A stretch of 16,756 bases of DNA from an uncultured Oscillospiraceae bacterium. Its GTDB lineage: Bacteria; Bacillota; Clostridia; Oscillospirales; Oscillospiraceae. Below are positions 7,695-14,426 of this stretch, piece after piece. How positions within the stretch are numbered: the stretch's first letter is position 1; the number at the start of each line of letters is the position of its first letter. The stretch is from positions 1 to 16,756 of the forward strand of contig CAKTPR010000048.1 in NCBI GenBank assembly GCA_934591725.1. The letters run 5' to 3'. The notes under the pieces were generated by a model. The model worked only from the letters and a program-made list of their open reading frames with translations, was not told the DNA's origin and searched no databases. A program made the position numbers and the translations under genes.

Positions 7695-10172
7695 TTACAG
7701 ATACCGCCCCGTAATGCTGCCGCTGTTCTCCTGTATCTCCTGCGGCGTTCCGCAGGCTACTATCCTGCCGCCCGCGTCGCCGCCGCCCGGTCCCATGTCG
7801 ATGACATAGTCGGCATTGCGGATAACGTCAAGGTCATGCTCAATGACAACGACCGTCGCGCCGTTATCCAAAAGCGCCTGAAATACCTTCAGCAGCACCT
7901 GCACGTCCAGCGGGTGCAGGCCGATCGACGGCTCGTCGAATACAAACACGGAGTCCGTCTGCGTCCTGCCTATTTCGCTTGCCAGCTTCAGACGCTGCGC
8001 CTCGCCGCCTGACAGGCTCGGTGTCTCCTCACCGAGCGTGAGGTAGCCAAGACCGAGCTGCTTCAGAACATTCAGCTTCTGGACGACGGTTTTCATATCC
8101 TTGCAGAACTCGATGGCGGAGTTTACGTCCATGTCCATAAGCTCCGGAAGCGAAACTCCCGCGCCCGCCTTGTTCGTGAGCTTCACACCGTAGGCCGCCC
8201 GTGCGTAGCGCGAGCCGCGGCAGTCCGGGCACGGGATGTCCACGTCCGGGAGGAACTGAACATCAAGACTTACAACGCCCGTCCCGTCGCAGCCGGGGCA
8301 GCGCAGCGAGCCGGTATTGTACGAAAAGTCGCTGGCCTTATATCCACGCTCCTTCGCATCGGGCGACTTTGCGTAGAGCTTGCGCAGCTCGTCATGTACC
8401 CCCGCGTAGGTGGCAACGGTCGAGCGGACATTGATGCCTATCGGCGTTGCGTCGATAAGCTTGACGTGCTGTATCCCCTCGGCATTGACCGCGCGTATAT
8501 GCTGTGGCAGCGCCCACCCCTCGATCATTGCAGTCAAGGCCGGCACAAGGCTTTCCAGCACCATCGTCGTCTTTCCTGAACCGGACACTCCGGTGACGAC
8601 GGTGAGCCGCCCCTTCGGGATGTCCACCTCCAAGGGCTTAACTGTGTGTATCTGAGAAGTGGACAGATGGATAGTTCCGTTTGCAAACAGTGCTTTTTTC
8701 GCAGCGCAGCTTCTCAGCTTTGTCTCGGCTCTCCCGGCAAGGAACGCACCTATCTGCGATGCGGGGTTATTTTCGATTTCCGGTATCGTCCCCTGCGCAA
8801 TGACGTGCCCGCCCTTTGCGCCCGCCTCAGGCCCCATCTCGACTATCCAGTCCGCTTCCTTCAGTATCTGCGTGTCGTGATCCACTAAAATTACCGAGTT
8901 GCCGTCGGCAGCAAGGTCGTGCATCACGCCGGTAAGCCCCACGATGTTGGACGGGTGCAGCCCGATCGACGGCTCATCCAGCACATAGAGTACGCCCGTC
9001 GTGCGGTTGCGCACGGCGCGTGCAAGCTGCATCCGCTGGCGCTCGCCGGTGGAGAGCGTGGCCGCCGAGCGGTCAAGCGTCAGGTAGCCCAGCCCTAAGT
9101 CAATAAGCCGCTTCGCCGTGCTGAGGAAGGCTTCGCAGATGCTCTCGGCCATCGGGCGCATCTCCTCCGGGAGGCTGCCAGGAACGCCCCGCACCCATCC
9201 CACAAGCTCCGAGAGTGTCATGGTGCAGGCTTCGTCCAGCGATATTCCGCGCAGCTTCGGGGCGCGGGCAGCAGCAGACAAGCGTGTACCGTGGCACTCC
9301 GGGCAGATATCCTCCTTCAGAAACTTCTCCACGCGCTTCATGCCCTTTTCATCCTTGACCTTGGCAAGCGCGTTCTCCACGGTGTAGACAGCGTTAAAGT
9401 AGGTGAAGTCCAGCTCCCCTGCCTGATTGGAGTTCTTCGCGTGATAGAAGATGTGCTTCTTCTCCGCCGGGCCGTGGAAGACTATCTCCCGCTCCTGCGC
9501 TGTCAGCTCACTGAACGGCACGTCGGTGCGCACTCCCATCTCCCGGCACACGTCGGTCATAAGCGACCACATCAGGCTGTTCCACGGCGCGACCGCGCCC
9601 TCGTCGATGCTGAGGGACTCATCGGGCACAAGTGACGCCATGTCCACCGTGCGGACACTGCCCGTGCCGCCGCATTTTTCGCAGGCGCCCTGAGAGTTGA
9701 ACGCCAGCTCCTCGGCAGACGGTGCGTAAAACCGCGCGCCGCACTCAGGGCACACAAGCTCCTTCCCCGCAGCGACGGCCAAGCTCGGCTCCAGATAGTG
9801 CCCGTTCGGGCAGCGGTGGCACGCAAGGCGGGAGTACATGAGCCGCAGGCTGTTCAGCAGCTCCGTCCCCGTGCCGAAGGTGCTGCGTATACCCGGCACG
9901 CCGGGGCGCTGATGCAGCGCCAGCGCGGCAGGAACATAGAGCACCTCATCCACGCTCGCCTTCGATGCCTGCGTCATGCGCCGGCGGGTGTAGGTCGAGA
10001 GCGCTTCAAGGTAACGGCGCGAGCCCTCGGCGTACAGCACACCCAGCGCAAGCGAGGATTTGCCCGAACCCGACACGCCCGCGATGCCGACGATCTTGCC
10101 AAGCGGAATGTCTACGTCAATATTTTTAAGATTGTGGACTTTTGCTCCACGTATCAGCATTCTATCTATCAT
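7695..10172 (-). CDS. UvrA2-type (class II) excinuclease ATPase, DrrC-like
   Basis: The 825-residue product has two ABC ATPase modules of UvrA type. Walker A sites are at 32-40 (GVSGSGKSS) and 528-536 (GVSGSGKTT). Signatures are LSTGE (373-377) and LSGGE (720-724). Each module has a VLDEPSIGLHP/VFDEPSIGLHP Walker B, near 397-407 and 743-754. Cys pairs fit zinc modules: CHRC (118-121), CPEC (141-144), CEKC (164-167), CPEC (290-293), CPGC (625-628) and CPDC (648-651). It is clearly shorter than canonical UvrA (about 940). The region around 118-160, where UvrA1 carries its UvrB-binding domain, is compact, so a UvrB-independent class II protein is inferred. Relatives such as DrrC of Streptomyces protect against DNA-binding drugs. 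The start at 10172 has GGAG (10184-10181, minus strand) 8 nt upstream. The Vat-like gene follows by 27 bp. Confidence 0.88.
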   Translation of the reverse strand: MIDRMLIRGAKVHNLKNIDVDIPLGKIVGIAGVSGSGKSSLALGVLYAEGSRRYLEALSTYTRRRMTQASKASVDEVLYVPAALALHQRPGVPGIRSTFGTGTELLNSLRLMYSRLACHRCPNGHYLEPSLAVAAGKELVCPECGARFYAPSAEELAFNSQGACEKCGGTGSVRTVDMASLVPDESLSIDEGAVAPWNSLMWSLMTDVCREMGVRTDVPFSELTAQEREIVFHGPAEKKHIFYHAKNSNQAGELDFTYFNAVYTVENALAKVKDEKGMKRVEKFLKEDICPECHGTRLSAAARAPKLRGISLDEACTMTLSELVGWVRGVPGSLPEEMRPMAESICEAFLSTAKRLIDLGLGYLTLDRSAATLSTGERQRMQLARAVRNRTTGVLYVLDEPSIGLHPSNIVGLTGVMHDLAADGNSVILVDHDTQILKEADWIVEMGPEAGAKGGHVIAQGTIPEIENNPASQIGAFLAGRAETKLRSCAAKKALFANGTIHLSTSQIHTVKPLEVDIPKGRLTVVTGVSGSGKTTMVLESLVPALTAMIEGWALPQHIRAVNAEGIQHVKLIDATPIGINVRSTVATYAGVHDELRKLYAKSPDAKERGYKASDFSYNTGSLRCPGCDGTGVVSLDVQFLPDVDIPCPDCRGSRYARAAYGVKLTNKAGAGVSLPELMDMDVNSAIEFCKDMKTVVQKLNVLKQLGLGYLTLGEETPSLSGGEAQRLKLASEIGRTQTDSVFVFDEPSIGLHPLDVQVLLKVFQALLDNGATVVVIEHDLDVIRNADYVIDMGPGGGDAGGRIVACGTPQEIQENSGSITGRYL

Positions 10173-10271
10173 CAGTCATACTCCGGATATTCATTTCAGT
10201 CTGAGCCATACTTTACCGGCGGCTTCTATTTTATCATAGCGCGCCCCAAATTAACAGGATGAATTTTCTCG

Positions 10272-10311
10272 CGGTGTCCGAGTTGACACCGACTTTTCTT
10301 TTGAAACCGAC
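10272..10311. promoter_or_regulatory. Candidate operator: palindrome plus overlapping direct repeat
   Basis: A perfect 7-bp inverted repeat CGGTGTC / GACACCG (10272-10278 and 10285-10291) is separated by 6 nt. Its right half overlaps an 11-bp direct repeat, TTGACACCGAC (10283-10293) and TTGAAACCGAC (10301-10311), with starts 18 bp apart and one mismatch. It lies roughly midway between the divergent uvrA2 start and the membrane-protein/TetR operon. Palindromes of this size are typical of TetR-family operators; the link to the TetR gene is inference. Confidence 0.4.
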
Positions 10312-10331
10312 ACATCCCGCTCTGCGTGTTG

Positions 10332-10360
10332 TTCAGTTTGTTCTCTTCCTCCTCTATAAT
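10332..10360 (+). promoter_or_regulatory. Promoter of the two-membrane-protein/TetR operon
   Basis: A perfect TATAAT (10355-10360) lies 30 bp before the ATG at 10390. The best -35 at 17-bp spacing is TTCAGT (10332-10337), a weak match, so the promoter may depend on an activator or on the flanking elements. Confidence 0.6.
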
Positions 10361-10374
10361 AAAGCCATCAAATG

Positions 10375-10381
10375 AAGGAGG
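10375..10381 (+). promoter_or_regulatory. Ribosome binding site that decides the start at 10390
   Basis: A perfect AAGGAGG ends 8 nt before the ATG at 10390. An in-frame ATG at 10372 overlaps this Shine-Dalgarno sequence and has none of its own, so the 10390 start is preferred. Confidence 0.8.
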
Positions 10382-10389
10382 AACAACTA

Positions 10390-10743
10390 ATGAACACAGA
10401 TAAGATCTACGCAGAACAGCTCGCAAACGAATACGCACCCAAGGACACATCTAAGGTAGTAGCGCTCCGTAAGCTGGACGCAAAGGCAAAGCTCCCCGCC
10501 ACCGTTTTCACCTACACCCTCGGCGTTATTGCCTCGCTCATCCTTGGCGTGGGAATGTGCCTTTCACTGAAGGTCATCGGCAGCGGCACGACCGCCATGT
10601 TCGTCCTCGGCATCATCCTCGGCGTCATCGGGATCGCGGGTGTAAGCGTCAATTATCCCATCTATAAGATGCTGCTGGCAAAGGGTAAGCAGAAATATGC
10701 CTTTGAGATCATGGAGCTGGCAAAAGAGATCAGCGAAAGCTAA
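10390..10743 (+). CDS. Small membrane protein with two transmembrane helices, function unknown
   Basis: The 117-residue product begins MNTDKIYAEQLANEYAPKD. It has a charged N-terminal region (KVVALRKLDAKAK), then two hydrophobic helices (about 36-61 and 66-88), a short positively charged loop near LLAKGKQK, and a C-terminal helix ending in AKEISES. From memory, proteins with this start and layout are common in Clostridia and are sometimes labelled dihydropteridine reductase in databases. No reductase fold or NAD(P)-binding motif is visible here, and that label should not be trusted. It is the first gene of a tight operon, with 2 bp to the next membrane protein and then a TetR regulator. That points to a regulated membrane-associated function, possibly stress or drug response, which is inference. 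Confidence 0.75.
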   Translation: MNTDKIYAEQLANEYAPKDTSKVVALRKLDAKAKLPATVFTYTLGVIASLILGVGMCLSLKVIGSGTTAMFVLGIILGVIGIAGVSVNYPIYKMLLAKGKQKYAFEIMELAKEISES

Positions 10744-10745
10744 GC

Positions 10746-11204
10746 ATGGATAAGGCAAGAGCGCTCCAAAAAAGCCTGCTTTACCCGCCGCGGTGGGTAG
10801 TGATCGCCGTCCCGCCGCTCTCCTTCGCCGCGCTTATCTTTGTTTTTGCGGCATACGACACAAGAAGTATACCGGCATACCCGATCTACGGTATGTCGGC
10901 GTACTCTCTTGCCATTTGGCTGGCAGCAATTCCGGGGCTGACAAGCAGAATAAAATCCGCTATAATGAAAAACAGGCTCGTCCGGGAAATCTCCGCCAAG
11001 GTGCTGAATTTCATCTCCGCCATGATGTCGATCCTCGGCTTACAGACGGCAATGATCGCGCAGTTTTCCGGTAACGATGAGCATTTCCGCAGGGTAATGA
11101 ACACGGTGACCGGCAGCGCTGTCTATACAATTGTCATTGCGATTGCAGTTTATATGCTCATCCGCAGCAAGAACTCAAGAAAGCAGGTCGAAGCCGTTGA
11201 ATAA
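10746..11204 (+). CDS. Small polytopic membrane protein, possibly internally shortened
   Basis: The 152-residue product starts 2 bp after the preceding stop and is probably translated by coupling; no strong Shine-Dalgarno is visible. Hydrophobic helices lie near 18-36 (VVIAVPPLSFAALIFVF), 46-66 (IYGMSAYSLAIWLAAIPGL), about 86-106 (VLNFISAMMSILGLQTAMIA) and 122-140 (AVYTIVIAIAVYMLI). These are separated by a basic segment (RIKSAIMKNRLVREI). I recognise the N-terminal YPPRW..PPLSFAALIFVF part and the C-terminal LQTAMIAQF...FRRVMNTVTGSAV part from longer Clostridia membrane proteins of unknown function. This copy may therefore lack a middle section; that is from memory and unchecked. The last bases overlap the TetR start. 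Function is unknown. Confidence 0.72.
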   Translation: MDKARALQKSLLYPPRWVVIAVPPLSFAALIFVFAAYDTRSIPAYPIYGMSAYSLAIWLAAIPGLTSRIKSAIMKNRLVREISAKVLNFISAMMSILGLQTAMIAQFSGNDEHFRRVMNTVTGSAVYTIVIAIAVYMLIRSKNSRKQVEAVE

Positions 11205-11784
11205 ATCGGAAATCAAATATTTTTCCACCGCCGCAAAAATGGATAAAGCGTTTTTGCAGCTCCTTGAGAAGAAGGACTTTGCCTACATCACCGTGAAAGA
11301 GCTGTGCGCGGCCGCTGGCGTCAACCGCTCGACCTTTTATCTGCACTATGAGACGATGGGCGATCTGCTGGCTGAGTGTACCCAATACCTGAACGAACAG
11401 TTTCTTGCCTATATGAAGCACGACTCTGCGTCATTTATAGCGAAGCTGCACGACTGTCCGCTCGATGAGCTTTATCTTGTGACTCCGGAATACCTGACGC
11501 CGTACCTGAGCTACATCAAAGAAAACCAGCGTCTGTTTCGTACCGGTCTTGAAAACGCCGGTACTCTGCATCTTAACGACAGCTACGCCGGACTGCTGCG
11601 CCATGTCATCATGCCCATTCTTGACCGCTACGGTGTCCCCGAGGCCGACCGGCGTTACCTCGTCGCTTTCTGCATCAGCGGTCTTATGGCGATCATCACC
11701 GAGTGGCTCAAAAATGACTGCACCGATTCCATTGAGCATATCGTCGCCGTAATGCAGCTCTGTGTCAAACGCCGCGGCGAATAA
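11197..11784 (+). CDS. TetR/AcrR-family transcriptional regulator
   Basis: The product is 195 residues when started at the TTG at 11197, which overlaps the last codons of the preceding membrane-protein gene (TTG AAT AAA within GTT GAA TAA). AAGCAGG (11181-11187) lies 9 nt upstream. The N-terminal segment from this TTG (NKSEIKYFSTAAKMDKAF) resembles the usual start of this subfamily. An in-frame ATG at 11239 has no ribosome binding site and would truncate helix 1. The DNA-binding helix-turn-helix is seen as ITVKELCAAAGVNRSTFYLHYE, the TetR signature. The remainder is an all-helical ligand/dimer domain that differs from classical TetR. Overlap with the membrane-protein gene implies translational coupling. 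Autoregulation through the palindrome at 10272-10291 is plausible but unproven. Confidence 0.85.
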   Translation: MNKSEIKYFSTAAKMDKAFLQLLEKKDFAYITVKELCAAAGVNRSTFYLHYETMGDLLAECTQYLNEQFLAYMKHDSASFIAKLHDCPLDELYLVTPEYLTPYLSYIKENQRLFRTGLENAGTLHLNDSYAGLLRHVIMPILDRYGVPEADRRYLVAFCISGLMAIITEWLKNDCTDSIEHIVAVMQLCVKRRGE

Positions 11785-11822
11785 TTATCAGCTCTCGTCT
11801 CTATGTATTAACAGATCCGCTC

Positions 11823-11850
11823 TTGACAAACATCTCTCCTTGTGTATAAT
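11823..11850 (+). promoter_or_regulatory. Consensus promoter of the MATE-MarR unit
   Basis: A perfect TTGACA (11823-11828) and a perfect TATAAT (11845-11850) are separated by 16 bp, 45 bp before the MATE ATG. This is the strongest consensus promoter in the window. It shows that the MATE-MarR pair can be transcribed separately from the TetR operon. Confidence 0.82.
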
Positions 11851-11894
11851 AGTCAAAGTTATTTACCGTCTTGTTTATGACCAAGGAGAAACAC

Positions 11895-13226
11895 ATGGAA
11901 AACTCACTGAACATCAAGGTATCGACAGCGTCGCTGCTAAAATACGCATTGCCGACTATCCTGTCTAACCTCTTCATGAATATCTACAGCATCGTCGACC
12001 AGCTGTTTGTTTCAAACCTGCTGGGTACGGATGCGCTCTCCGCCGTCAGCATAGCATGGCCGCTGCTGTCCATCACGCTTGCCGTCGGGGTAATGATCTC
12101 GACAGGCGGCTGCGCGCTCGTCTCGAATCAGATGGGTGCGGGAGATAATGAGAAAGCTCGGGAGAATTTTTCGTTCTTCACATTGTTCAGCGTGGTCGTC
12201 AGCGCCGTTTTTTGCGTCGCCGGTATCATTTTCCGCGAGCCTATTCTCTACGCCATGGGTGCTGACGATGCTCTCTATCCGCTATGTGAAGCTTACGCTA
12301 TCCCCATTTTCATGCTGATTCCATTCGGCATGGTCAGCATGGTGCTGCAGATGTTCTTCGTGGCAGCTGGAAAGCCAAGTCTCGGCTTCTGGCTGTCCAT
12401 CGCGGGCGGCGTTACGAACATGGTGCTTGACTATGTACTTATCGCCGTCATCCCCCTCGGCATCGCGGGCGCGGCCTACGCAAGCGCGGCTGGGTATATT
12501 CTGCAATCCGTGATAGCCGTCGCGTTCTTCTTCACGAACCGCAAGGGCACGCTCTATTTTGTCCGCCCGAGGTTCAACGGGAAGGCGCTTGCCAAGGCCT
12601 GCTCCAACGGTATGAGCGAGATGGTCGGCATGCTCGCCGTCACCGTGACCATGATCGCGATGAACGTTATCCTCATGCGTCTGGTCGGCTCGGACGGCGT
12701 TGCGGCCGCGGCCGTCATTCTCTCCGCGCAGACCATTCTTTCGGCAAGCTACGGCGGTTACATCTATGGCATCTCCCCCGTCGTCAGCTATCATTACGGC
12801 GCGGCAAATTACGATGAGCTCCGCAAGCTCTACCGCGTCGCGCTGAAGACCATTGCCGTCATGTCTGTTATCACTTTCATTCTTGCCTTCCCGCTGGCAA
12901 AGCCCATCGCCCGTCTCTTCGCCGACGGCTCCGCTGCCGTGATGGAAATGTCCGTGCGCGGTATATTCATCTTCGCCGCGGCATTCCTGATGATGGGCTT
13001 CAATCTCTTTGCCTCCGGTTTCTTCACCGCGCTGAACGACGGCAAGACCTCCGCTATCCTCTCCCTGTTCAGAACGCTTATCTTCCTCATGCTCCCGCTG
13101 CTGATCCTGCCGGAGCTGCTCGGCGTCGACGGCGTGTGGCTCTCCATGCCGGCCGCCGAGGTGCTGAGCATCCTGCTGTCTGTATACTATTTCCGCCATT
13201 TCAAAGGCAAGTACCATTACGCGTGA
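11895..13226 (+). CDS. MATE-family multidrug/sodium or proton antiporter
   Basis: The 443-residue product has the length and roughly 12 hydrophobic helices of MATE exporters. The first half shows the family pattern LLKYALPTILSNLFMNIYSIVDQLFV, then TDALSAVSIAWPL and STGGCALVSNQMGAGDNEKA. The second half repeats the fold, with ISPVVSYHYGAANYDELRKLYR as the counterpart of the QMGAG loop. Such proteins export cationic drugs or metabolites in exchange for Na+ or H+. The substrate is not predictable here. AAGGAG at 11883-11888 sets the ATG at 11895; an earlier in-frame ATG at 11871 lacks one. A MarR-family gene follows by 10 bp, suggesting drug-responsive control of the pair. Confidence 0.9.
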   Translation: MENSLNIKVSTASLLKYALPTILSNLFMNIYSIVDQLFVSNLLGTDALSAVSIAWPLLSITLAVGVMISTGGCALVSNQMGAGDNEKARENFSFFTLFSVVVSAVFCVAGIIFREPILYAMGADDALYPLCEAYAIPIFMLIPFGMVSMVLQMFFVAAGKPSLGFWLSIAGGVTNMVLDYVLIAVIPLGIAGAAYASAAGYILQSVIAVAFFFTNRKGTLYFVRPRFNGKALAKACSNGMSEMVGMLAVTVTMIAMNVILMRLVGSDGVAAAAVILSAQTILSASYGGYIYGISPVVSYHYGAANYDELRKLYRVALKTIAVMSVITFILAFPLAKPIARLFADGSAAVMEMSVRGIFIFAAAFLMMGFNLFASGFFTALNDGKTSAILSLFRTLIFLMLPLLILPELLGVDGVWLSMPAAEVLSILLSVYYFRHFKGKYHYA

Positions 13227-13236
13227 GGAGGCCGAT

Positions 13237-13671
13237 ATGGATTCTATTCAGGATAAGCTGATCGAGCAGTTTCAGAACATGGATAACGCATACGAGGCCT
13301 ACGCCAAATCCAAAGGGCTTACCTATCTAAGCCTTATGGTGCTGGATGAAATTTACGCCTTGGGCGACGGCTGCACACAGAAGCAGATAAGCGGGGACAC
13401 GCACTATCCGAAGCAGTCCATCAATTTGGTCGTCAAGTCCTTTCTTGAGGACGGCATAGTCGAGCTCCGCGAGCTGCCGGAAAACCGCAAGAATAAGGGC
13501 ATCACCCTGACGGAAAAGGGACACCAGCTCTGCGATGAGGTGATCGTCCCTCTGCTGCGGCAGGAAGAAGCGGTAATGCTTGAGATGAGCGAACAGGAAA
13601 GCGCCGAGCTTCTCCGTCTGGTGGAGCTATACGGAAACGCCTACTGCAAGCTTATCAAAAAAATCCTGTAA
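13237..13671 (+). CDS. MarR-family transcriptional regulator
   Basis: The 144-residue product is the usual MarR size. It has N-terminal helices (about 1-40), then a winged helix. The helix-turn-helix region reads CTQKQISGDTHYPKQSINLVVKSF, followed by a wing with ELPENRKNKGITLTEKG, the typical D/N-R-K..LTE.G wing pattern. C-terminal dimerisation helices include LLRQEEAVMLEMSEQE. MarR proteins bind palindromes at their own promoters and release on binding phenolic or drug ligands. GAGGAGG (13225-13231) overlaps the MATE stop region, showing that the genes are cotranscribed. The regulator lies downstream of its presumed target rather than upstream as is common. A strong hairpin follows. Confidence 0.87.
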   Translation: MDSIQDKLIEQFQNMDNAYEAYAKSKGLTYLSLMVLDEIYALGDGCTQKQISGDTHYPKQSINLVVKSFLEDGIVELRELPENRKNKGITLTEKGHQLCDEVIVPLLRQEEAVMLEMSEQESAELLRLVELYGNAYCKLIKKIL

Positions 13672-13690
13672 GACCCCGGCCAGATATTCC

Positions 13691-13729
13691 AACAGCCCCC
13701 AATGCCGAAAACAGGCATTGGGGGCTGTT
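13691..13729. terminator. Bidirectional terminator between marR-type and flavodoxin genes
   Basis: A perfect 16-bp stem, AACAGCCCCCAATGCC with its complement at 13714-13729, encloses a 7-nt loop (GAAAACA). TATTTAC follows on the plus strand. The minus-strand tail is GGAATATC. Convergent genes end on both sides. Confidence 0.88.
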
Positions 13730-13731
13730 AT

Positions 13732-14244
13732 TTACCGCACCTCCCCGACCCACTTCTCGATTGCTGCCTTTGCGCCGTTCACGTCGCTGCCGTGGATCGC
13801 CATCCCCTTTGTGACCACCGCGCCCGGCGCTGCCTTCTGAACGTCCCTCACCGTGCCCGCAAGCCCGCTGCCCTCGTGGGTGCAGAACGGGTGAATGGTC
13901 TTGCCGGTGAAGTCGTAGTGCTCAAGGAAGGTATATACCGCCATCGGCATCGTGCCGCAATAGTTGGGGTAGCCGAGATATATCTCATCGTAGGCGTCCA
14001 GGTCGTCGGGCAGATTCAGCACCTCCGGGCGGGCTTTCTTTTGCAGGTCGCTCCTCGCCTCAGCAACGCAGGTCTTATAGTCTTCGGAATACTGCTGCGC
14101 CTGTTCGATTTTAAAAAGCCCGCCGCCGGTAAGCTCCGCGAGCATTTCAGCCGCCTTTTCCGTGTTTCCAACGGAAACGCGGCGGTACGCTCCGCCAAAA
14201 TAATTCTCTCCCGCGCGGGAGTAAAACGCGATCAGAATAGCCAT
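13732..14244 (-). CDS. Flavodoxin (flavodoxin_4-like, NAD(P)H-oxidoreductase type)
   Basis: The 170-residue product begins MAILIAFYSRAGENYFGG, where the FMN phosphate-binding loop is split as in flavodoxin_4-type proteins: YSRAGENY, then VGNTEKAAEML. A second landmark is the isoalloxazine-contact region LGYPNYCGTMPMAVYTFLE. The late segment THEGSGLAGTVRDVQKAAPG contacts FMN in this group. The protein probably carries electrons using FMN in the cytoplasm; the partner is unknown. GGAAGGAG lies 8 nt upstream of the ATG at 14244. The gene stands alone between a shared terminator and a promoter region with an extended -10. Confidence 0.88.
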   Translation of the reverse strand: MAILIAFYSRAGENYFGGAYRRVSVGNTEKAAEMLAELTGGGLFKIEQAQQYSEDYKTCVAEARSDLQKKARPEVLNLPDDLDAYDEIYLGYPNYCGTMPMAVYTFLEHYDFTGKTIHPFCTHEGSGLAGTVRDVQKAAPGAVVTKGMAIHGSDVNGAKAAIEKWVGEVR

Positions 14245-14325
14245 GTCATATGCTCCTTCCCATTTCGTAAGCCTGTTTGAGTGCAGGGTGACGGTTTTAG
14301 CATATCGTCCCCTCCGCTGTTTTTG

Positions 14326-14364
14326 TCTGGCTTATTCTACCATATGGCTCACCGGAAAGCCAGA
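14326..14364 (-). promoter_or_regulatory. Flavodoxin promoter (extended -10) framed by an inverted repeat
   Basis: On the minus strand TGGTAGAAT (14342-14334) is an extended -10 (TGn plus TAGAAT); no good -35 is seen at 16-18 bp. An 8-bp inverted repeat, TCTGGCTT (14326-14333) and AAGCCAGA (14357-14364), flanks the -10 with 23 bp between the arms and could be a regulator site. The rest of the gap (14245-14455) contains nothing else I can support except the hairpin near 14440. Confidence 0.42.
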
Positions 14365-14426
14365 ACCAAACTTTGAACGATCACACAGAGTTTTGCGTGT
14401 ATCCCGTGTTTTCCTTCAACACCAAA

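Noticed and set aside
10228..10256. Possible uvrA2 promoter on the minus strand (TAAAAT or TATGAT)
   Set aside because: No acceptable -35 was found at 16-18 bp (the best is TGTTAA, two matches), so it is not listed as a feature although a promoter must exist nearby.
11823..11858. Possible MarR operator formed by TTGAC and GTCAA around the MATE promoter
   Set aside because: Only five base pairs are symmetrical, and one half is simply the -35 hexamer. That is too weak to list as a site.
12282..13217. 311-codon minus-strand frame opposite the MATE gene
   Set aside because: It is rich in His, Glu and Asp with low-complexity character, as expected from antisense of a hydrophobic membrane-protein gene. 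No start signal is evident.
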